Notes under the pieces: generated by a model
Seen by the model: only the letters and a program-made list of their open reading frames with translations
Told to the model about the DNA's origin: nothing
Database searches by the model: none
NCBI RefSeq assembly: GCF_027286305.1
Contig: NZ_CP114599.1
Location: 1,550,001 to 1,614,000 of the forward strand
Origin: Phenylobacterium sp. NIBR 498073
GTDB taxonomy: Bacteria > Pseudomonadota > Alphaproteobacteria > Caulobacterales > Caulobacteraceae
Length of the DNA stretch: 64,000 nt
Direction: 5' to 3'
Shown here: positions 8,534 to 17,761 of the stretch, one piece after another
Layout of the letters: the number at the start of each line of letters is the position of its first letter
How positions within the stretch are numbered: position 1 is the first letter of the stretch
Made by a program: the position numbers and the translations under genes

Positions 8534-8824
8534 TCAGACGCGTGAGGAGATCGCCTCGAGGGTCTGCACCTTGGCTTCGCAATCCTCGGCCATGCGGCGA
8601 GCAAGTTCTCGGACGCCCGCGGGATAGGCCTCGCCGCCGTCGGAGATCTCGGCCGAGAGGCGCTCGACCTCGATCAGGGCCAGGCTCAGGGCCTGGATAT
8701 GCTCGCGAGCCAGGGACTTGGCTTCCGCCTGGAGCCGCCGAATGCGTTCGGACAGCTCACGGCCAGTAAGCGGCTTTGACTTGTCGGCCGAGTTGTCGGC
8801 CACCACGGAAAGCGGAGGCGTCAT
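8534..8824 (-). CDS. Conserved small protein, paralog B of a tandem pair
   Basis: 96 aa, function unknown. It aligns along its length with the downstream paralog: IRRLQAEAKSLAREHIQAL, EVERLSAEISDGGEAYP, VRELARRMAEDCEA. The N-terminal ~30 residues differ between the two (Ala-rich in A, Asp/Lys/Thr-rich in B). The ATG at 8824 is preceded by AGGGAA at good spacing. Paralog A begins 61 bp further on, so the two are probably co-transcribed. The 229 bp upstream, to uvrB, hold no recognisable gene. Confidence 0.78.
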   Translation of the reverse strand: MTPPLSVVADNSADKSKPLTGRELSERIRRLQAEAKSLAREHIQALSLALIEVERLSAEISDGGEAYPAGVRELARRMAEDCEAKVQTLEAISSRV

Positions 8825-9053
8825 GGGGTGTTCCCTAGGCGGAGCATCCTGCCCGCGGCCCCCGTCGGACCACCTCGACAGCGCTCCCCAATCGACAGCA
8901 CTACGCACGAAGCGGGGCCGTGGTTCCGACGACCCGAAACTTAACGATAGGGGCCTGTTGCACTGTGGAGTTTGGGTGACAGGCGTGCGGTCAAGCTGGC
9001 GCCACGCTCGGTTGTTTTTCGAGCCGGTACAAGGGGTTGTCCCTATTGCGGGC

Positions 9054-11321
9054 CTAGCGTTTCCCCTTGCGGAACCGCTCCTGAGCTTCGGCCCGGGCCT
9101 CGGCGCGGACCTTCTTGACCACCTCGCGGTCGGCGGTCTCGCCCTCGCCGGTGAGGGCGTCGTTGGCGAACTCCAGGTCGAGCAGCTTGAGACGCTTGAT
9201 CTCGTCGCGCAGGCGCGCGGCGGTCTCGAACTCCAGGTCGGCGGCGGCCTGGCGCATCTTGGCCTCGAGGTCGCGCAGGGTGGCCTTGAAGTTGTCGCCC
9301 AGGAACGGCTTGCCGGCCTCCTCGGCGACGCCGGCCGGGACCAGCACGCGGTCCTTCTCGTAGGGGGAGGCGAGGATCTCCTTGATCTGGCTCTTCACGC
9401 TCTCGGGCGTGATGCCGTGCTCGAGGTTGTAGGCCTCCTGCTTCTCGCGGCGGCGCTGGGTCTCGGCCATGGCCCGTTCCATCGAGCCGGTGATGTGGTC
9501 GGCGTAGAGGATGACCTTGCCGTCGACGTTCCGGGCTGCGCGGCCGATGGTCTGGATCAGCGAGGTCTCCGAGCGCAGGAAGCCTTCCTTGTCGGCGTCG
9601 AGGATGGCGACCAGCCCGACCTCGGGGATGTCGAGGCCCTCGCGCAGCAGGTTGATGCCGATCAGCACGTCGAACGCCCCGAGCCGCAGGTCGCGGATGA
9701 TCTCGATGCGCTCCATGGTGTCGATGTCCGAGTGCATGTAGCGCACGCGCAGGCCCTGCTCGTGCATGTACTCGGTCAGGTCCTCGGCCATCTTCTTCGT
9801 CAGGACGGTGATCAGGGTGCGGTAGCCGCGGGCGATCGTGTCGCGCGCCTCGGCGATGACGTCGTCGACCTGGCTGTGATTGTCCTTGGAGACCGGGCGC
9901 ACCTCGACCGGCGGGTCGATCAGGCCGGTGGGGCGGATCACCTGCTCGGCGAAGACGCCACCGGACCGCTCCAGCTCCCAGGCCGCCGGGGTGGCCGAGA
10001 CGTTGACCGTCTGCGGCCGCATCGCGTCCCACTCCTCGAACTTGAGCGGGCGGTTGTCGAGGCAGGAGGGCAGGCGGAAGCCGTACTCGGCCAGGGTGAA
10101 CTTGCGCCGGTAGTCGCCGCGGTACATGGCCCCGATCTGCGGCACCGCCTGGTGGCTTTCGTCGATGAACAGCAGGGCGTTCTCGGGAATGTACTCGAAG
10201 AAGGTCGGCGGCGGCTCGCCCGGTCGGCGGCCGGAGAGGAAGCGGCTGTAGTTCTCGATGCCGGCGCAGGAGCCGGTGGCCTGGATCATCTCCAGGTCGA
10301 AGGTGGTGCGCTGTTCCAGCCGCTGGGCTTCCAGCAGCTTGCCGTTGGCGACCAGCCAGTCGAGCCGTTCCTTGAGCTCGTCGCGGATCTGAATGACTGC
10401 CTGGTTGAGCGTGGGGCGCGGCGTGACGTGGTGGCTGTTGGCGTAGATCTTGATGCCTTCGAGGTCGGCGGTCTTCTTGCCGGTCAGCGGGTCGAACTCG
10501 CTGATCGCCTCGACCTCGTCGCCGAACAGGGAGATGCGCCAGGCGCGGTCCTCATAGTGGGCGGGGAAGACTTCGATGGTGTCGCCGCGGCGGCGGAACG
10601 AGCCGCGCTCGAACGCCTGATCGTTGCGCTTGTACTGCAGGGCCACCAGGTCGGCCATGAGCTGCTTCTCGTCGAGCCGCTGGCCGGGCTCGATGGTGAA
10701 GGTCATGGCGGTATAGGTCTCGACCGAGCCGATGCCGTAGATGCAGCTGACGCTGGCCACGACGATGACGTCGTCGCGTTCGAGGATCGCGCGGGTGGCC
10801 GAGTGGCGCATCCGGTCGATCTGCTCGTTAATCGACGAGTCCTTCTCGATGTAGGTGTCGGTCCGCGGCACGTAGGCCTCGGGCTGATAGTAGTCGTAGT
10901 ACGAGACGAAGAACTCGACGGCGTTGTCGGGGAAAAAGGCCTTGAACTCGGAATAGAGCTGGGCGGCCAGGGTCTTGTTGGGCGCGAGGATCAGCGCCGG
11001 TCGCTGGGTCTCCTCGATCACCTTGGCCATGGTGAAGGTCTTGCCCGAGCCGGTGACGCCCAGCAGCACCTGGTCCTGCTCGCGGCCCTCCAGGCCGGCC
11101 ACGAGGTCGGCGATAGCGGTCGGCTGGTCGCCGGCCGGCTGGAAGTCGCTGACCAGCTTGAACCGCTTGCCGCCTTCGGACTTCTCCGGGCGGGCGGGCC
11201 GGTGCGGCTTCCACAGCATCGGCATGGCGGTTTCGTCGTAGTCGAAGCTCGCCGACATGTCGGCGACGCCGGGGCCTGGAGCAACTGAGCGGGGCATGGA
11301 CGCCAAGGTAGGATCGTTCAT
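9054..11321 (-). CDS. uvrB: Excinuclease ABC subunit UvrB
   Basis: 755 aa. UvrB is the damage-verifying helicase-like subunit of nucleotide excision repair. Walker A GVTGSGKT is at residues 88-95. The beta-hairpin region ([20 protein letters not shown]) that clamps DNA follows, then LLFIDESH, the helicase motif VI region (QTIGRAARN) and a C-terminal UVR motif ([16 protein letters not shown]) that contacts UvrA/UvrC. The family core begins near residue 54 ([14 protein letters not shown]), so the N terminus is long. Internal ATGs at 11258, 11225 or 11219 are possible starts; no Shine-Dalgarno sequence decides between them. Confidence 0.97.
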   Translation of the reverse strand: MNDPTLASMPRSVAPGPGVADMSASFDYDETAMPMLWKPHRPARPEKSEGGKRFKLVSDFQPAGDQPTAIADLVAGLEGREQDQVLLGVTGSGKTFTMAKVIEETQRPALILAPNKTLAAQLYSEFKAFFPDNAVEFFVSYYDYYQPEAYVPRTDTYIEKDSSINEQIDRMRHSATRAILERDDVIVVASVSCIYGIGSVETYTAMTFTIEPGQRLDEKQLMADLVALQYKRNDQAFERGSFRRRGDTIEVFPAHYEDRAWRISLFGDEVEAISEFDPLTGKKTADLEGIKIYANSHHVTPRPTLNQAVIQIRDELKERLDWLVANGKLLEAQRLEQRTTFDLEMIQATGSCAGIENYSRFLSGRRPGEPPPTFFEYIPENALLFIDESHQAVPQIGAMYRGDYRRKFTLAEYGFRLPSCLDNRPLKFEEWDAMRPQTVNVSATPAAWELERSGGVFAEQVIRPTGLIDPPVEVRPVSKDNHSQVDDVIAEARDTIARGYRTLITVLTKKMAEDLTEYMHEQGLRVRYMHSDIDTMERIEIIRDLRLGAFDVLIGINLLREGLDIPEVGLVAILDADKEGFLRSETSLIQTIGRAARNVDGKVILYADHITGSMERAMAETQRRREKQEAYNLEHGITPESVKSQIKEILASPYEKDRVLVPAGVAEEAGKPFLGDNFKATLRDLEAKMRQAAADLEFETAARLRDEIKRLKLLDLEFANDALTGEGETADREVVKKVRAEARAEAQERFRKGKR

Positions 11322-11397
11322 GGTCCGATGCTAGCGGGAGCGGGCGCCAGAACCTGTCAGCAGGCTGTCAGCCGGCGGAGCCCTCGACCCTGTTGAT

Positions 11398-11426
11398 CCC
11401 AGTTGGCTTGATTCAAGCCCACTGGG
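11398..11426 (-). terminator. Hairpin after the gene at 11434-11841
   Basis: A 13-bp stem with one mismatch and an ATT loop lies just beyond the stop of the leftward gene. There is no U-run on the minus strand after it, so it may slow or protect the transcript end rather than act as a strong intrinsic terminator. Confidence 0.5.
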
Positions 11427-11433
11427 ACAGGGG

Positions 11434-11841
11434 CTAGCGCTCGGCGCGCTGGGCGCGGCGTTCGAGCGCCTCGCACCTGGCGGGCGTCACCTGCGGCCAG
11501 GGGCCGGGATCGGCGCCGATGCGGCGCAGCGCCTCGTCTTCGCTGATCCGCTCGCTGATGGCGAGCTGCGCGGCTGCGCGGTCGGCGAAGGCGCGGCCTG
11601 AGCGCATGGCGCTGTCGAACTGCGCGCGGGCCGCGGCGTCCTCGCGACGGGCGACCGCGACGCGGGCCCCGCCAGTCGAGACGGTGGTGGCCTCGCGGCC
11701 CCAGGTCGAGCTCGGGAAGGCCGGCGTCGCCCGAAGATAGCGTTGCATCGCGCAGGCCTGCTGCACCCGCCAGTTCGGCGCGGCGACGGCGGGCGTCGCG
11801 AGCCCGACCGCAGCGGTCAGCAGGATGATGAGCTTCAGCAT
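11434..11841 (-). CDS. Secreted protein of unknown function
   Basis: 135 aa. The first ~20 residues (MLKLIILLTAAVGLATPAVA) form a clear Sec signal peptide with an AVA-A cleavage site. The mature part is basic and helical, with two cysteines (one in RVQQACAMQRYL, one in TPARCEALERR) that could form a disulfide bridge in the periplasm. I do not recognise a family. The ATG at 11841 is chosen because the signal peptide begins there; an in-frame upstream extension to 11913 would hide it. No operon partner is evident. Confidence 0.72.
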   Translation of the reverse strand: MLKLIILLTAAVGLATPAVAAPNWRVQQACAMQRYLRATPAFPSSTWGREATTVSTGGARVAVARREDAAARAQFDSAMRSGRAFADRAAAQLAISERISEDEALRRIGADPGPWPQVTPARCEALERRAQRAER

Positions 11842-12050
11842 CGGCGTCAGTTTGAGATCAGAATTGGGGCGCGGCCGTGGCGAACTGCGCCTTCGCGGGC
11901 TGCAGGTTGGCATGCGCGCGCGCCGTTAACCAGACTCCGTTCGACGAACGCTGGCTGAAAGCGGCGGGTGCGCGCCGCGTCAGGCGGGGAAGACCCCGCC
12001 CTCGCGGCGCGCGGGCGATCCTTTCCGGGGGGAGAGGATCCTGTTGGTGA

Positions 12051-12233
12051 CTACTTGTCGGCCGCCTTGCTCACGACGGTGCCTGCGGCCGCGCCGGCGA
12101 CCGCGCCGACCGGTCCGCCGACCACCGCGCCCGCCGCCGCGCCGGTGGCTGCGCGCTGCTCGACGTTATGTCCGCAGGCCGCCAGCGTCAGGGCGAGGCC
12201 TGTGGCGGCGAGCAGGGCGAGGGACTTGCGCAT
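12051..12233 (-). CDS. Small Gly-zipper lipoprotein
   Basis: 60 aa. The N terminus is a lipoprotein signal (MRKSLALLAATGLALTLAAC, lipobox LAAC). After about ten residues a Gly/Ala repeat (GAAAGAVVGGPVGAVAG) follows. It resembles the glycine-zipper proteins that insert in or oligomerise at membranes (SmpA/YMGG-like). The mature protein would be a tiny envelope lipoprotein of 41 residues. The specific role is unknown. It is divergent from the cell-wall hydrolase at 12459, which also suggests an envelope theme. Confidence 0.8.
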   Translation of the reverse strand: MRKSLALLAATGLALTLAACGHNVEQRAATGAAAGAVVGGPVGAVAGAAAGTVVSKAADK

Positions 12234-12458
12234 GAGGTGACGTCTCCGCGTTCTGAAAGCTTCGCAGCCGGAACGGCGGGACCTGCTGGAGGTTCCCTGC
12301 GCGGGTTCGCGTCGTTAACGAAACCTGAAAAAAATCGCGTGCTGCGACGCAATATCCCATTGCGAATCCGCTCGGCGATGGTCATAAACCACCTCAACTT
12401 CGCCGTAGCCTGTCACTCCACGTGTAATCGACAGGCTCTCAGTCGCGCCGCCGCCAGC

Positions 12459-13601
12459 ATGAGCAGGGGCCCCGCGACGACGATGTCGGGGGGCGGTTTC
12501 GCCCTCGCCACACGGGACACGATCTTCTTGAAATTCAATGGTAAGGCTCGCGCCGAATGGCGTGCGCCCGCATGCGCCGCATTGATCGGTTCAGGCATTG
12601 GCCTGGCCCTGGGCGCGACATACATGGCCGGCGGCTTGGCCCGCACGGCGGCCGACGACGCTCGCAACGCGCGTATCGCGCAGGCGGCGGCGGGCGGCTT
12701 CTCGGAAGCCACGCTGCAGGCCGCCGCCATGGACCCCGGGGTCCTGCGCGTCGCCACCCGGCATGATCCGCTCAACGCCGGCGGCACGGCCCAACGCGAT
12801 CGCCAGAGCGCGATCCTGGCGGCGCGGCTGGAGAAGGCGCCCAGCGCCAAGCCGGACATCCCGCTGCGCGGCGTGATCGACGCGGCGCTGCCGGTCGCTG
12901 CGCCGTTCCGGCTGGCCGGCGCGCTGGAAAGCTCGCGCGAGCTCGAATGCCTGACCCAGGCCGTCTACTTCGAAGCCCGCGGCGAGACCCCGGCCGGCCA
13001 GGCCGCGGTCGCCCAGGTAGTGCTCAACCGGGTTCGTCATCCGTCGTTCCCCAACAGCGTATGCGGCGTGGTCTTCCAGGGCGCCGGCAAACGGGTCGGC
13101 TGCCAGTTCAGCTTCGCCTGCGACGGCTCGATGCGGCGCGGCCGCGAGGTCGCGGCCTGGAACCGAGCCCGGAAAGTCGCCTCCAAGGCGCTGGCGGGCG
13201 GCGTCATGGCGTCGATCGGCGACGCCACCCACTTTCACACCACCAACGTCGCTCCGAACTGGGGCCCGCGCCTGGTGCGCACGGCCGAGGTCGGGATGCA
13301 CGTCTTCTATCGCCTCGGACGTGGCGGCGGCGCTGCGCCGAAGGCGCAGGACCGCGTCTACTACGCCAGCTATGCGGCGACCCCGGCGCCGGCGGCGATC
13401 GAGGTGACGGGCGACATGCGCGCGGCGCTGATGAAGACCGAGCGCAAGCCGGACGCCGTCGGCCAGGCCGACCTGAAGCCGGAACTGCTCAAGGAAGCCG
13501 ACACGGCGGCGCCGAAGCTGCTGCCGATCGCGGCCCATCCGGCCAAGGGGCCGGCCTCGCGGCCGGCCGCCGAGGCCGAGGCGATGGTCGGAGACGACTG
13601 A
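12459..13601 (+). CDS. Cell-wall hydrolase, SleB (Hydrolase_2) family, membrane-anchored
   Basis: About 380 aa from the ATG at 12459; an ATG at 12483 is equally possible and neither has a good Shine-Dalgarno sequence. A transmembrane or signal-anchor segment (ALIGSGIGLALGATYMAGGL) is near the N terminus. The middle carries the SleB/CwlJ lytic domain: LECLTQAVYFEARGE with the catalytic Glu, then QVVLNRVRHPSFPNSVCGVV, CQFSFACDG and ATHFHT. Enzymes of this family cleave peptidoglycan glycan strands. The C-terminal ~100 residues are a low-complexity Ala/Pro/Lys tail. A paralog lies at 24131-25363. Confidence 0.88.
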   Translation: MSRGPATTMSGGGFALATRDTIFLKFNGKARAEWRAPACAALIGSGIGLALGATYMAGGLARTAADDARNARIAQAAAGGFSEATLQAAAMDPGVLRVATRHDPLNAGGTAQRDRQSAILAARLEKAPSAKPDIPLRGVIDAALPVAAPFRLAGALESSRELECLTQAVYFEARGETPAGQAAVAQVVLNRVRHPSFPNSVCGVVFQGAGKRVGCQFSFACDGSMRRGREVAAWNRARKVASKALAGGVMASIGDATHFHTTNVAPNWGPRLVRTAEVGMHVFYRLGRGGGAAPKAQDRVYYASYAATPAPAAIEVTGDMRAALMKTERKPDAVGQADLKPELLKEADTAAPKLLPIAAHPAKGPASRPAAEAEAMVGDD

Positions 13602-13606
13602 TCGCG

Positions 13607-13630
13607 CGGGCCCGAAGGGGCCCGTTCTCC
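13607..13630 (+). terminator. Terminator after the SleB-type hydrolase gene
   Basis: CGGGCCC-GAAG-GGGCCCG is a perfect 7-bp stem with a stable tetraloop, 5 bp after the stop codon, followed by TTCTCCT. The T-tract is weak but the position is right. Confidence 0.6.
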
Positions 13631-13635
13631 TCGGC

Positions 13636-13682
13636 CTCGCCCTGAGCCATGCTCCATCATACTGGAGCAGGCCCAGGGCGAG
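13636..13682. repeat. Long imperfect inverted repeat before the DUF1003 gene
   Basis: CTCGCCCTG...GCTCCA at 13636-13655 pairs with TGGAGC...CAGGGCGAG at 13663-13682, with small bulges and a TCATAC loop. It lies 16 bp before the ATG at 13699 and includes no obvious T-run, so it may be a 5' leader structure or the end of an intergenic repeat. Confidence 0.5.
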
Positions 13683-13698
13683 TCGAGCGAGGTGCGTA

Positions 13699-14259
13699 AT
13701 GAGCGATGCGGCGGCGCGTGACGAGCTGGCCCGGGGCCTGCTCAACTGCAGCTATGACGACCTCAATCCGGTCCAGAAGAGCGTCATCGACCTCATCGTC
13801 ACCGAAACCCCCAGCCGGGCGCCGGGGCTGACCCGCGACGATCGGCGGTTCGGCGAGCGGCTGGCCGACAGGGTCGCGGCCTTTGGCGGCTCCTGGGCCT
13901 TCATCATCGGCTTCGGCGTCGCATTGCTGCTCTGGATGGGGTGGAACGTCGCGACCCGCTCGCTGCACCTGGCCTTCGACCCCTATCCGTTCATTTTCCT
14001 GAACCTGGTGCTCTCGACGCTGGCGGCCTTGCAGGCCCCGGTGATCATGATGAGCCAGAACCGGCAGAGCGTGACCGACCGCAAGGCGGCCGAGTACGAC
14101 TACGTGGTCAATCTGCGGGCCGAGCTGGAGATTCTGCGGCTGCACGACAAGCTTGACGCGCTGCGCGGCGAGGAACTGGCGGCGTTGCTGGTGGAGCAGG
14201 GCGACCGGATCGAACGGCTGAGCCGCGAGGTCGCCGCGCTGTCGGACGCACGCCGCTAG
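13699..14259 (+). CDS. DUF1003 family membrane protein
   Basis: 186 aa. The sequence has a soluble N-terminal part and two transmembrane helices (WAFIIGFGVALLLWMGWNVA and FIFLNLVLSTLAALQAPVIM), followed by the family signature MSQNRQ...DRKAAEYDY. It ends with a long charged coiled coil (NLRAELEILRLHDKLDALR). DUF1003 proteins are widespread inner-membrane proteins of unclear function. Length and order match the family. Its stop overlaps the stop of the convergent regulator gene at 14256 by 4 bp. Confidence 0.9.
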   Translation: MSDAAARDELARGLLNCSYDDLNPVQKSVIDLIVTETPSRAPGLTRDDRRFGERLADRVAAFGGSWAFIIGFGVALLLWMGWNVATRSLHLAFDPYPFIFLNLVLSTLAALQAPVIMMSQNRQSVTDRKAAEYDYVVNLRAELEILRLHDKLDALRGEELAALLVEQGDRIERLSREVAALSDARR

Positions 14260-15197
14260 GCGCGCGCGGCCCGGCGCAGGGCCTGGGGCGGCTGACCGAA
14301 GGCGCGCAGGAACGCCCGCCGCATGCGCTCGGGATCGCCGAAGCCGGTCGCTGCGGCTACCCGGTCGATAGGGTCGGCCGAGCCCTCGACGCGCTCGCGG
14401 GCGGTCTCCAGGCGCAGGCGCTCAACCGCCTTGGCTGGGGTCATGCCGGTCTCGGCTGCGAACGCGCGGGCGAAATGGCGCGGGCTCATCGCCGCCTGAT
14501 CGGCCAACCGCTCGACGCCGAGCGGTTCGGCGAGCCGCTCGCGAATCCAGTCCAGCAGGCCCGCGAACCGGCCGCCCTGGCCGCCCATCTCCAGCAAGGC
14601 CGAGAACTGCGACTGGCCCCCGGGGCGGCGATGATAGACCACGAGTTGCTGGGCCACCGCGCGCGCCAACTCCTCGCCGTGGTCGTCGGCGACCAGGGCC
14701 AGCGACAGATCGATGCCGGCGGTGATCCCGGCCGACGACCAGACGTCCCCGTCGCGGACGAAAATCCGGTCCGGCTCCAGCCGCACCTTGGGATAGCGGC
14801 GTGCGAAATCGGGGCAGCGCTGCCAGTGGGTGGTGGCCCGCCGCCCGTCGAGCAGCCCGGCCTCGGCCAGGATATAGGCGCCTGAGCAGACGCTGGCGGT
14901 GCGCCGGGCCTGCGCCGCGGCGCTGCGCACCCAGTCGAGGGTGCGTGCGCAGATCGCCGGCCCGCGGGTGCCTTCGCCGCCGGCGACCACCAGGGTGTCG
15001 AGCGGCGCGCTGGTCATCGGCGCGGCCAGCACCTGAACGCCGGAACTGGACGTCACCGGACCCGGATCGCGCGCCACCAGTTGCAGCGCGTAGGCGCCCG
15101 GCACGAAGCGCGCCGCGATCTCGAACACCGCCACCGGGCCGGTGGCGTCGAGGATCTGGAAGTCCGGAAAGACGAGCAGTCCGACAGTGCGGGTCAT
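14256..15197 (-). CDS. GlxA-family transcriptional regulator (DJ-1/PfpI domain plus AraC helix-turn-helix)
   Basis: 313 aa. Residues ~1-170 are a DJ-1/PfpI-like amidotransferase domain (LLVFPDFQILDATGPVAVFE, then TASVCSGAYILAEAGLLDGR with the nucleophile-elbow Cys, then ATTHW). The C-terminal ~100 residues are a double HTH of AraC type (MSPRHFARAFAAETGMTPAK, GFGDPERMRRAFLRAFG). Such proteins act as regulators sensing small nitrogenous compounds. The ATG at 15197 gives the usual N terminus. It is divergent from a DJ-1 enzyme at 15279 with 81 bp between, a likely regulator-target arrangement. Confidence 0.9.
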   Translation of the reverse strand: MTRTVGLLVFPDFQILDATGPVAVFEIAARFVPGAYALQLVARDPGPVTSSSGVQVLAAPMTSAPLDTLVVAGGEGTRGPAICARTLDWVRSAAAQARRTASVCSGAYILAEAGLLDGRRATTHWQRCPDFARRYPKVRLEPDRIFVRDGDVWSSAGITAGIDLSLALVADDHGEELARAVAQQLVVYHRRPGGQSQFSALLEMGGQGGRFAGLLDWIRERLAEPLGVERLADQAAMSPRHFARAFAAETGMTPAKAVERLRLETARERVEGSADPIDRVAAATGFGDPERMRRAFLRAFGQPPQALRRAARA

Positions 15198-15278
15198 GGC
15201 GTGAAACGAGGGATGTTTGTCATTTCGGCCGGAGGCTAGGTCGCGCACAGTCGGTCGTCAAATCTCTTTGGAGGCCGC

Positions 15279-15968
15279 ATGCCCAAGCTGCAGATCGTCA
15301 TCGCGCTCTATCCGGGCGTCACCCACCTCGACTTCACCGGGCCGCATCAGGTGTTGTCGCGGCTGCCGAACGCCGATGTCGTGGTCGCCTCGCTCGGCGG
15401 CCAGGACATCGAGGCCGAGGGGCTGACCTTCGCCAAGCTGGCCGACCTTGCGGCGCTCGAGCGTTGCGACGTGCTGTGCGTGCCTGGCGGGCTGGGCACG
15501 ACCGACGCCATGCAGGACGAGGCCTTCATGGCGCAGATCCGGCGGCTGGGCGCGGGCGCGACGTACCTCACCAGCGTCTGCACCGGGTCGCTGATCCTGG
15601 CCGCGGCCGGGTTCCTGAAGGGCAAGCGCGCCGCCTGTCACTGGGCCTGGCGCGAGTTGCTGGTCCCGTTCGGCGCCATCGTCGACGAAAGCCGAGTGGC
15701 GCGGGACGGGAACATCATCACCGGCGGCGGGGTGACGGCGGGCCTGGACTTCGCCTTCGTGCTGATGGCCGAGCTGGCCGGCGAGACCCTGGCCAAGTCG
15801 GTGCAACTGGGCCTCGAATATGCGCCGGCGCCGCCGTTCGCCTCCGGCCGGCCGGAGCTGGCCTCGCCCGAGATCGTGGCGGCGGTCAGGGCGCGCATGG
15901 AGCCGCTGGCCGGCGGCCGACGCGAGGCCGTCGAAGCGATGGCGGCGCGCCTGGAGGCCGCCGTCTAG
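15279..15968 (+). CDS. DJ-1/PfpI family protein (isonitrile hydratase-like)
   Basis: 229 aa. The fold signature is complete: LYPGVTHLDFTGPHQVLSRL, VPGGLGTTDAM, the nucleophile elbow TSVCTGSLILAAAGFLKGKRA with Cys, then ACHWAW and a GGGVTAGLDFAF motif. The combination resembles Pseudomonas isonitrile hydratase InhA, which hydrates isonitriles to N-substituted formamides. Substrate is inferred only from family similarity. The gene is divergent from a GlxA-type regulator carrying the same fold, which probably controls it. Confidence 0.85.
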   Translation: MPKLQIVIALYPGVTHLDFTGPHQVLSRLPNADVVVASLGGQDIEAEGLTFAKLADLAALERCDVLCVPGGLGTTDAMQDEAFMAQIRRLGAGATYLTSVCTGSLILAAAGFLKGKRAACHWAWRELLVPFGAIVDESRVARDGNIITGGGVTAGLDFAFVLMAELAGETLAKSVQLGLEYAPAPPFASGRPELASPEIVAAVRARMEPLAGGRREAVEAMAARLEAAV

Positions 15969-15970
15969 GT

Positions 15971-17656
15971 TCAGGCCGCCAGGGCGCGAACCAGGGCGGA
16001 GGGCTCGATCGGCTTGCTCAGATAGCCATTGAAGCCGAGCGCCAGCAGGCGCTCGCGCTCGCCGGTCATGGCGTCGGCGGTCAGGGCGACGACCGGCAGC
16101 GCCTGGCGGCCGGCGGCGCGGATGGCCGCCAGCGTCTCGATGCCGTTCATCTCCGGCATGTGAATGTCCATCAGCACAACGTCGAAGTCGGCGTCCTCCA
16201 ACCGCGCGAGGCCTTCGGCCCCGCTGGACGCGGTGGCGACGCTGGCGCCGATGGCCTCCAGCAGGGCGCGGGCGACCTCCCGGTTGGTCGAGTTGTCGTC
16301 GACGACGAGCACCCGCAGGGCCGCTTCCAGGTCGCCGGGGGCGTCGGCGAACTCGTCCTGCGCCTCGACCTGCGGCAGCGGCAGTTGGAGCGTGAATCGG
16401 GCGCCGTCGCCGAGCCGGCTTTCGACAGTGAGATCGCCGCCCATCAGCCTGGCCAACTCGCGCGATATGGCCAGGCCGAGCCCGGTCCCGCCGAACCGGC
16501 GCGAGATGCTGCTGTCGGCCTGGGTGAAGCCATGAAACAGGCGCGCCTGGGTCGCTGCGTCGAGACCTGGGCCGGTGTCCGAGACGGTGAAGGCGAGACC
16601 CGAAGCGGTGCGCTCGATGGTCAGCCGCACCTCGCCCGAGGCCGTGAACTTGACGGCGTTGGACAGCAGGTTCTGCAGGATCTGGCGCAGGCGGGCGTCA
16701 TCGCCGGAGACCCAGCGCGGGATGTCGGCGGGGGCGTCACAGGTCAGTGACAGGCCTTTGTCCTCGGCCGTGTGGGTCCAAAGGTCGAGGGTGCGGGCGA
16801 CCGTCTGGTGCAGGTTGAAAGGGCGCGTATCGATGTCGAACTTGCCCGCCTCGATCTTAGCCAGGTCGAGGACGTCGTTGAGGATGGTCATCAGCCCGCC
16901 GCCGGAACGCAGCAGGGTCTTCACGTACTGGGCCTGGCGCGCGTCCAGGTCGGTGCGGTCGAGCGCGTGGGCCATGCCGAGCACGCCGTTCATCGGCGTA
17001 CGCAGTTCGTGGCTCATCATCGCCAGGAAGGTCGACTTGGCCTCGCTGGCCGCGCGGGCCGCGCGGGTCTGTTCCTCAAGATCGCTCAGGGCGGCGCTCA
17101 ACTGGCGCGAGGCGGCCACGCCGCGGGCGGCCGAGATGACCGCGTAGCCCACATAGACCATCACCCCGAGCGTCACGAAAGCCTGCTGCGGGCCATGGAA
17201 GCGGGGGAGGATCAGCGGCGAGAGCAGGATGCACAGGCCGCTCGGCGCGCCGAAGACCAGCGAGGCGAGGGGGGAGCGGTAGGCGTGGCTCATGCCGTTG
17301 AACAACAGGGCCGACCAGACCAGCAGCGCGAAGTACTCCGAGCCTGGGAAGTCGGCCATCCAGTAGGCGACGCCGAGCCCGACCCAGACGCCGTTGATGG
17401 CGATGGCCGAGCCGAGATACGAGATGCGCTGAGCGCGGGTCGGAACGCCCCGCGCGTGCGGGGCGGTGGCGATCATCGTCCAGACCTCGGCGAGGGCGAA
17501 GGACGCGACCCATCCGACGGCTATGGCCGGCGACAGGGTCCAGGCGACCAGGATGGCGTAGACCGCCACCGTGATCCATCGCGACGGCGCCATCCTGCGG
17601 GCCGCCCGTGCGACGCCGTCGAAGCCCTCGTCAAACTCAAAAACCGGTAACTTCAT
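15971..17656 (-). CDS. Membrane-bound hybrid sensor histidine kinase/response regulator
   Basis: 561 aa. Four to six hydrophobic helices fill residues ~28-180. A HisKA domain follows with the phospho-acceptor His216 in [12 protein letters not shown], then a HATPase_c domain ([10 protein letters not shown]-box, DTGPGL G1, [10 protein letters not shown]2). The C-terminal receiver domain starts near residue 447 ([11 protein letters not shown]), with phospho-acceptor Asp497 in [12 protein letters not shown] and the Lys in SKPIEP. The N-terminal domain has no recognisable ligand motif. No dedicated partner response regulator is adjacent, so it likely feeds a phosphorelay via a separate HPt protein. 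Confidence 0.93.
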   Translation of the reverse strand: MKLPVFEFDEGFDGVARAARRMAPSRWITVAVYAILVAWTLSPAIAVGWVASFALAEVWTMIATAPHARGVPTRAQRISYLGSAIAINGVWVGLGVAYWMADFPGSEYFALLVWSALLFNGMSHAYRSPLASLVFGAPSGLCILLSPLILPRFHGPQQAFVTLGVMVYVGYAVISAARGVAASRQLSAALSDLEEQTRAARAASEAKSTFLAMMSHELRTPMNGVLGMAHALDRTDLDARQAQYVKTLLRSGGGLMTILNDVLDLAKIEAGKFDIDTRPFNLHQTVARTLDLWTHTAEDKGLSLTCDAPADIPRWVSGDDARLRQILQNLLSNAVKFTASGEVRLTIERTASGLAFTVSDTGPGLDAATQARLFHGFTQADSSISRRFGGTGLGLAISRELARLMGGDLTVESRLGDGARFTLQLPLPQVEAQDEFADAPGDLEAALRVLVVDDNSTNREVARALLEAIGASVATASSGAEGLARLEDADFDVVLMDIHMPEMNGIETLAAIRAAGRQALPVVALTADAMTGERERLLALGFNGYLSKPIEPSALVRALAA

Positions 17657-17701
17657 TACGCCGCCCGACCAACTAGGGCGCAGCTTGCAAAGAAAATGCG
17701 C

Positions 17702-17720
17702 AAAAGAGGCTTAACGCCTC
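17702..17720 (-). terminator. Short terminator-like hairpin after the 69-aa gene
   Basis: On the minus strand GAGGC-GTTAA-GCCTC is followed by TTTT. The stem is only 5 bp, but it lies 42 bp after the stop of the leftward small gene and its U-run is correctly placed. Confidence 0.45.
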
Positions 17721-17761
17721 AAAAGTGGTCTTTGCGGAACGGTGCTATCCAGGGGCGAGCG

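Noticed and set aside
8718-11288. Long plus-strand open frame of 856 codons opposite uvrB
   Set aside because: It is a mirror of uvrB on the other strand, as GC-rich genes give long open frames on the antisense strand, with no family motif.
12168-12458. Upstream extension of the SleB-type gene to 12168
   Set aside because: The extension overlaps the divergent lipoprotein gene and has no conserved residues; the anchor segment starts further in.
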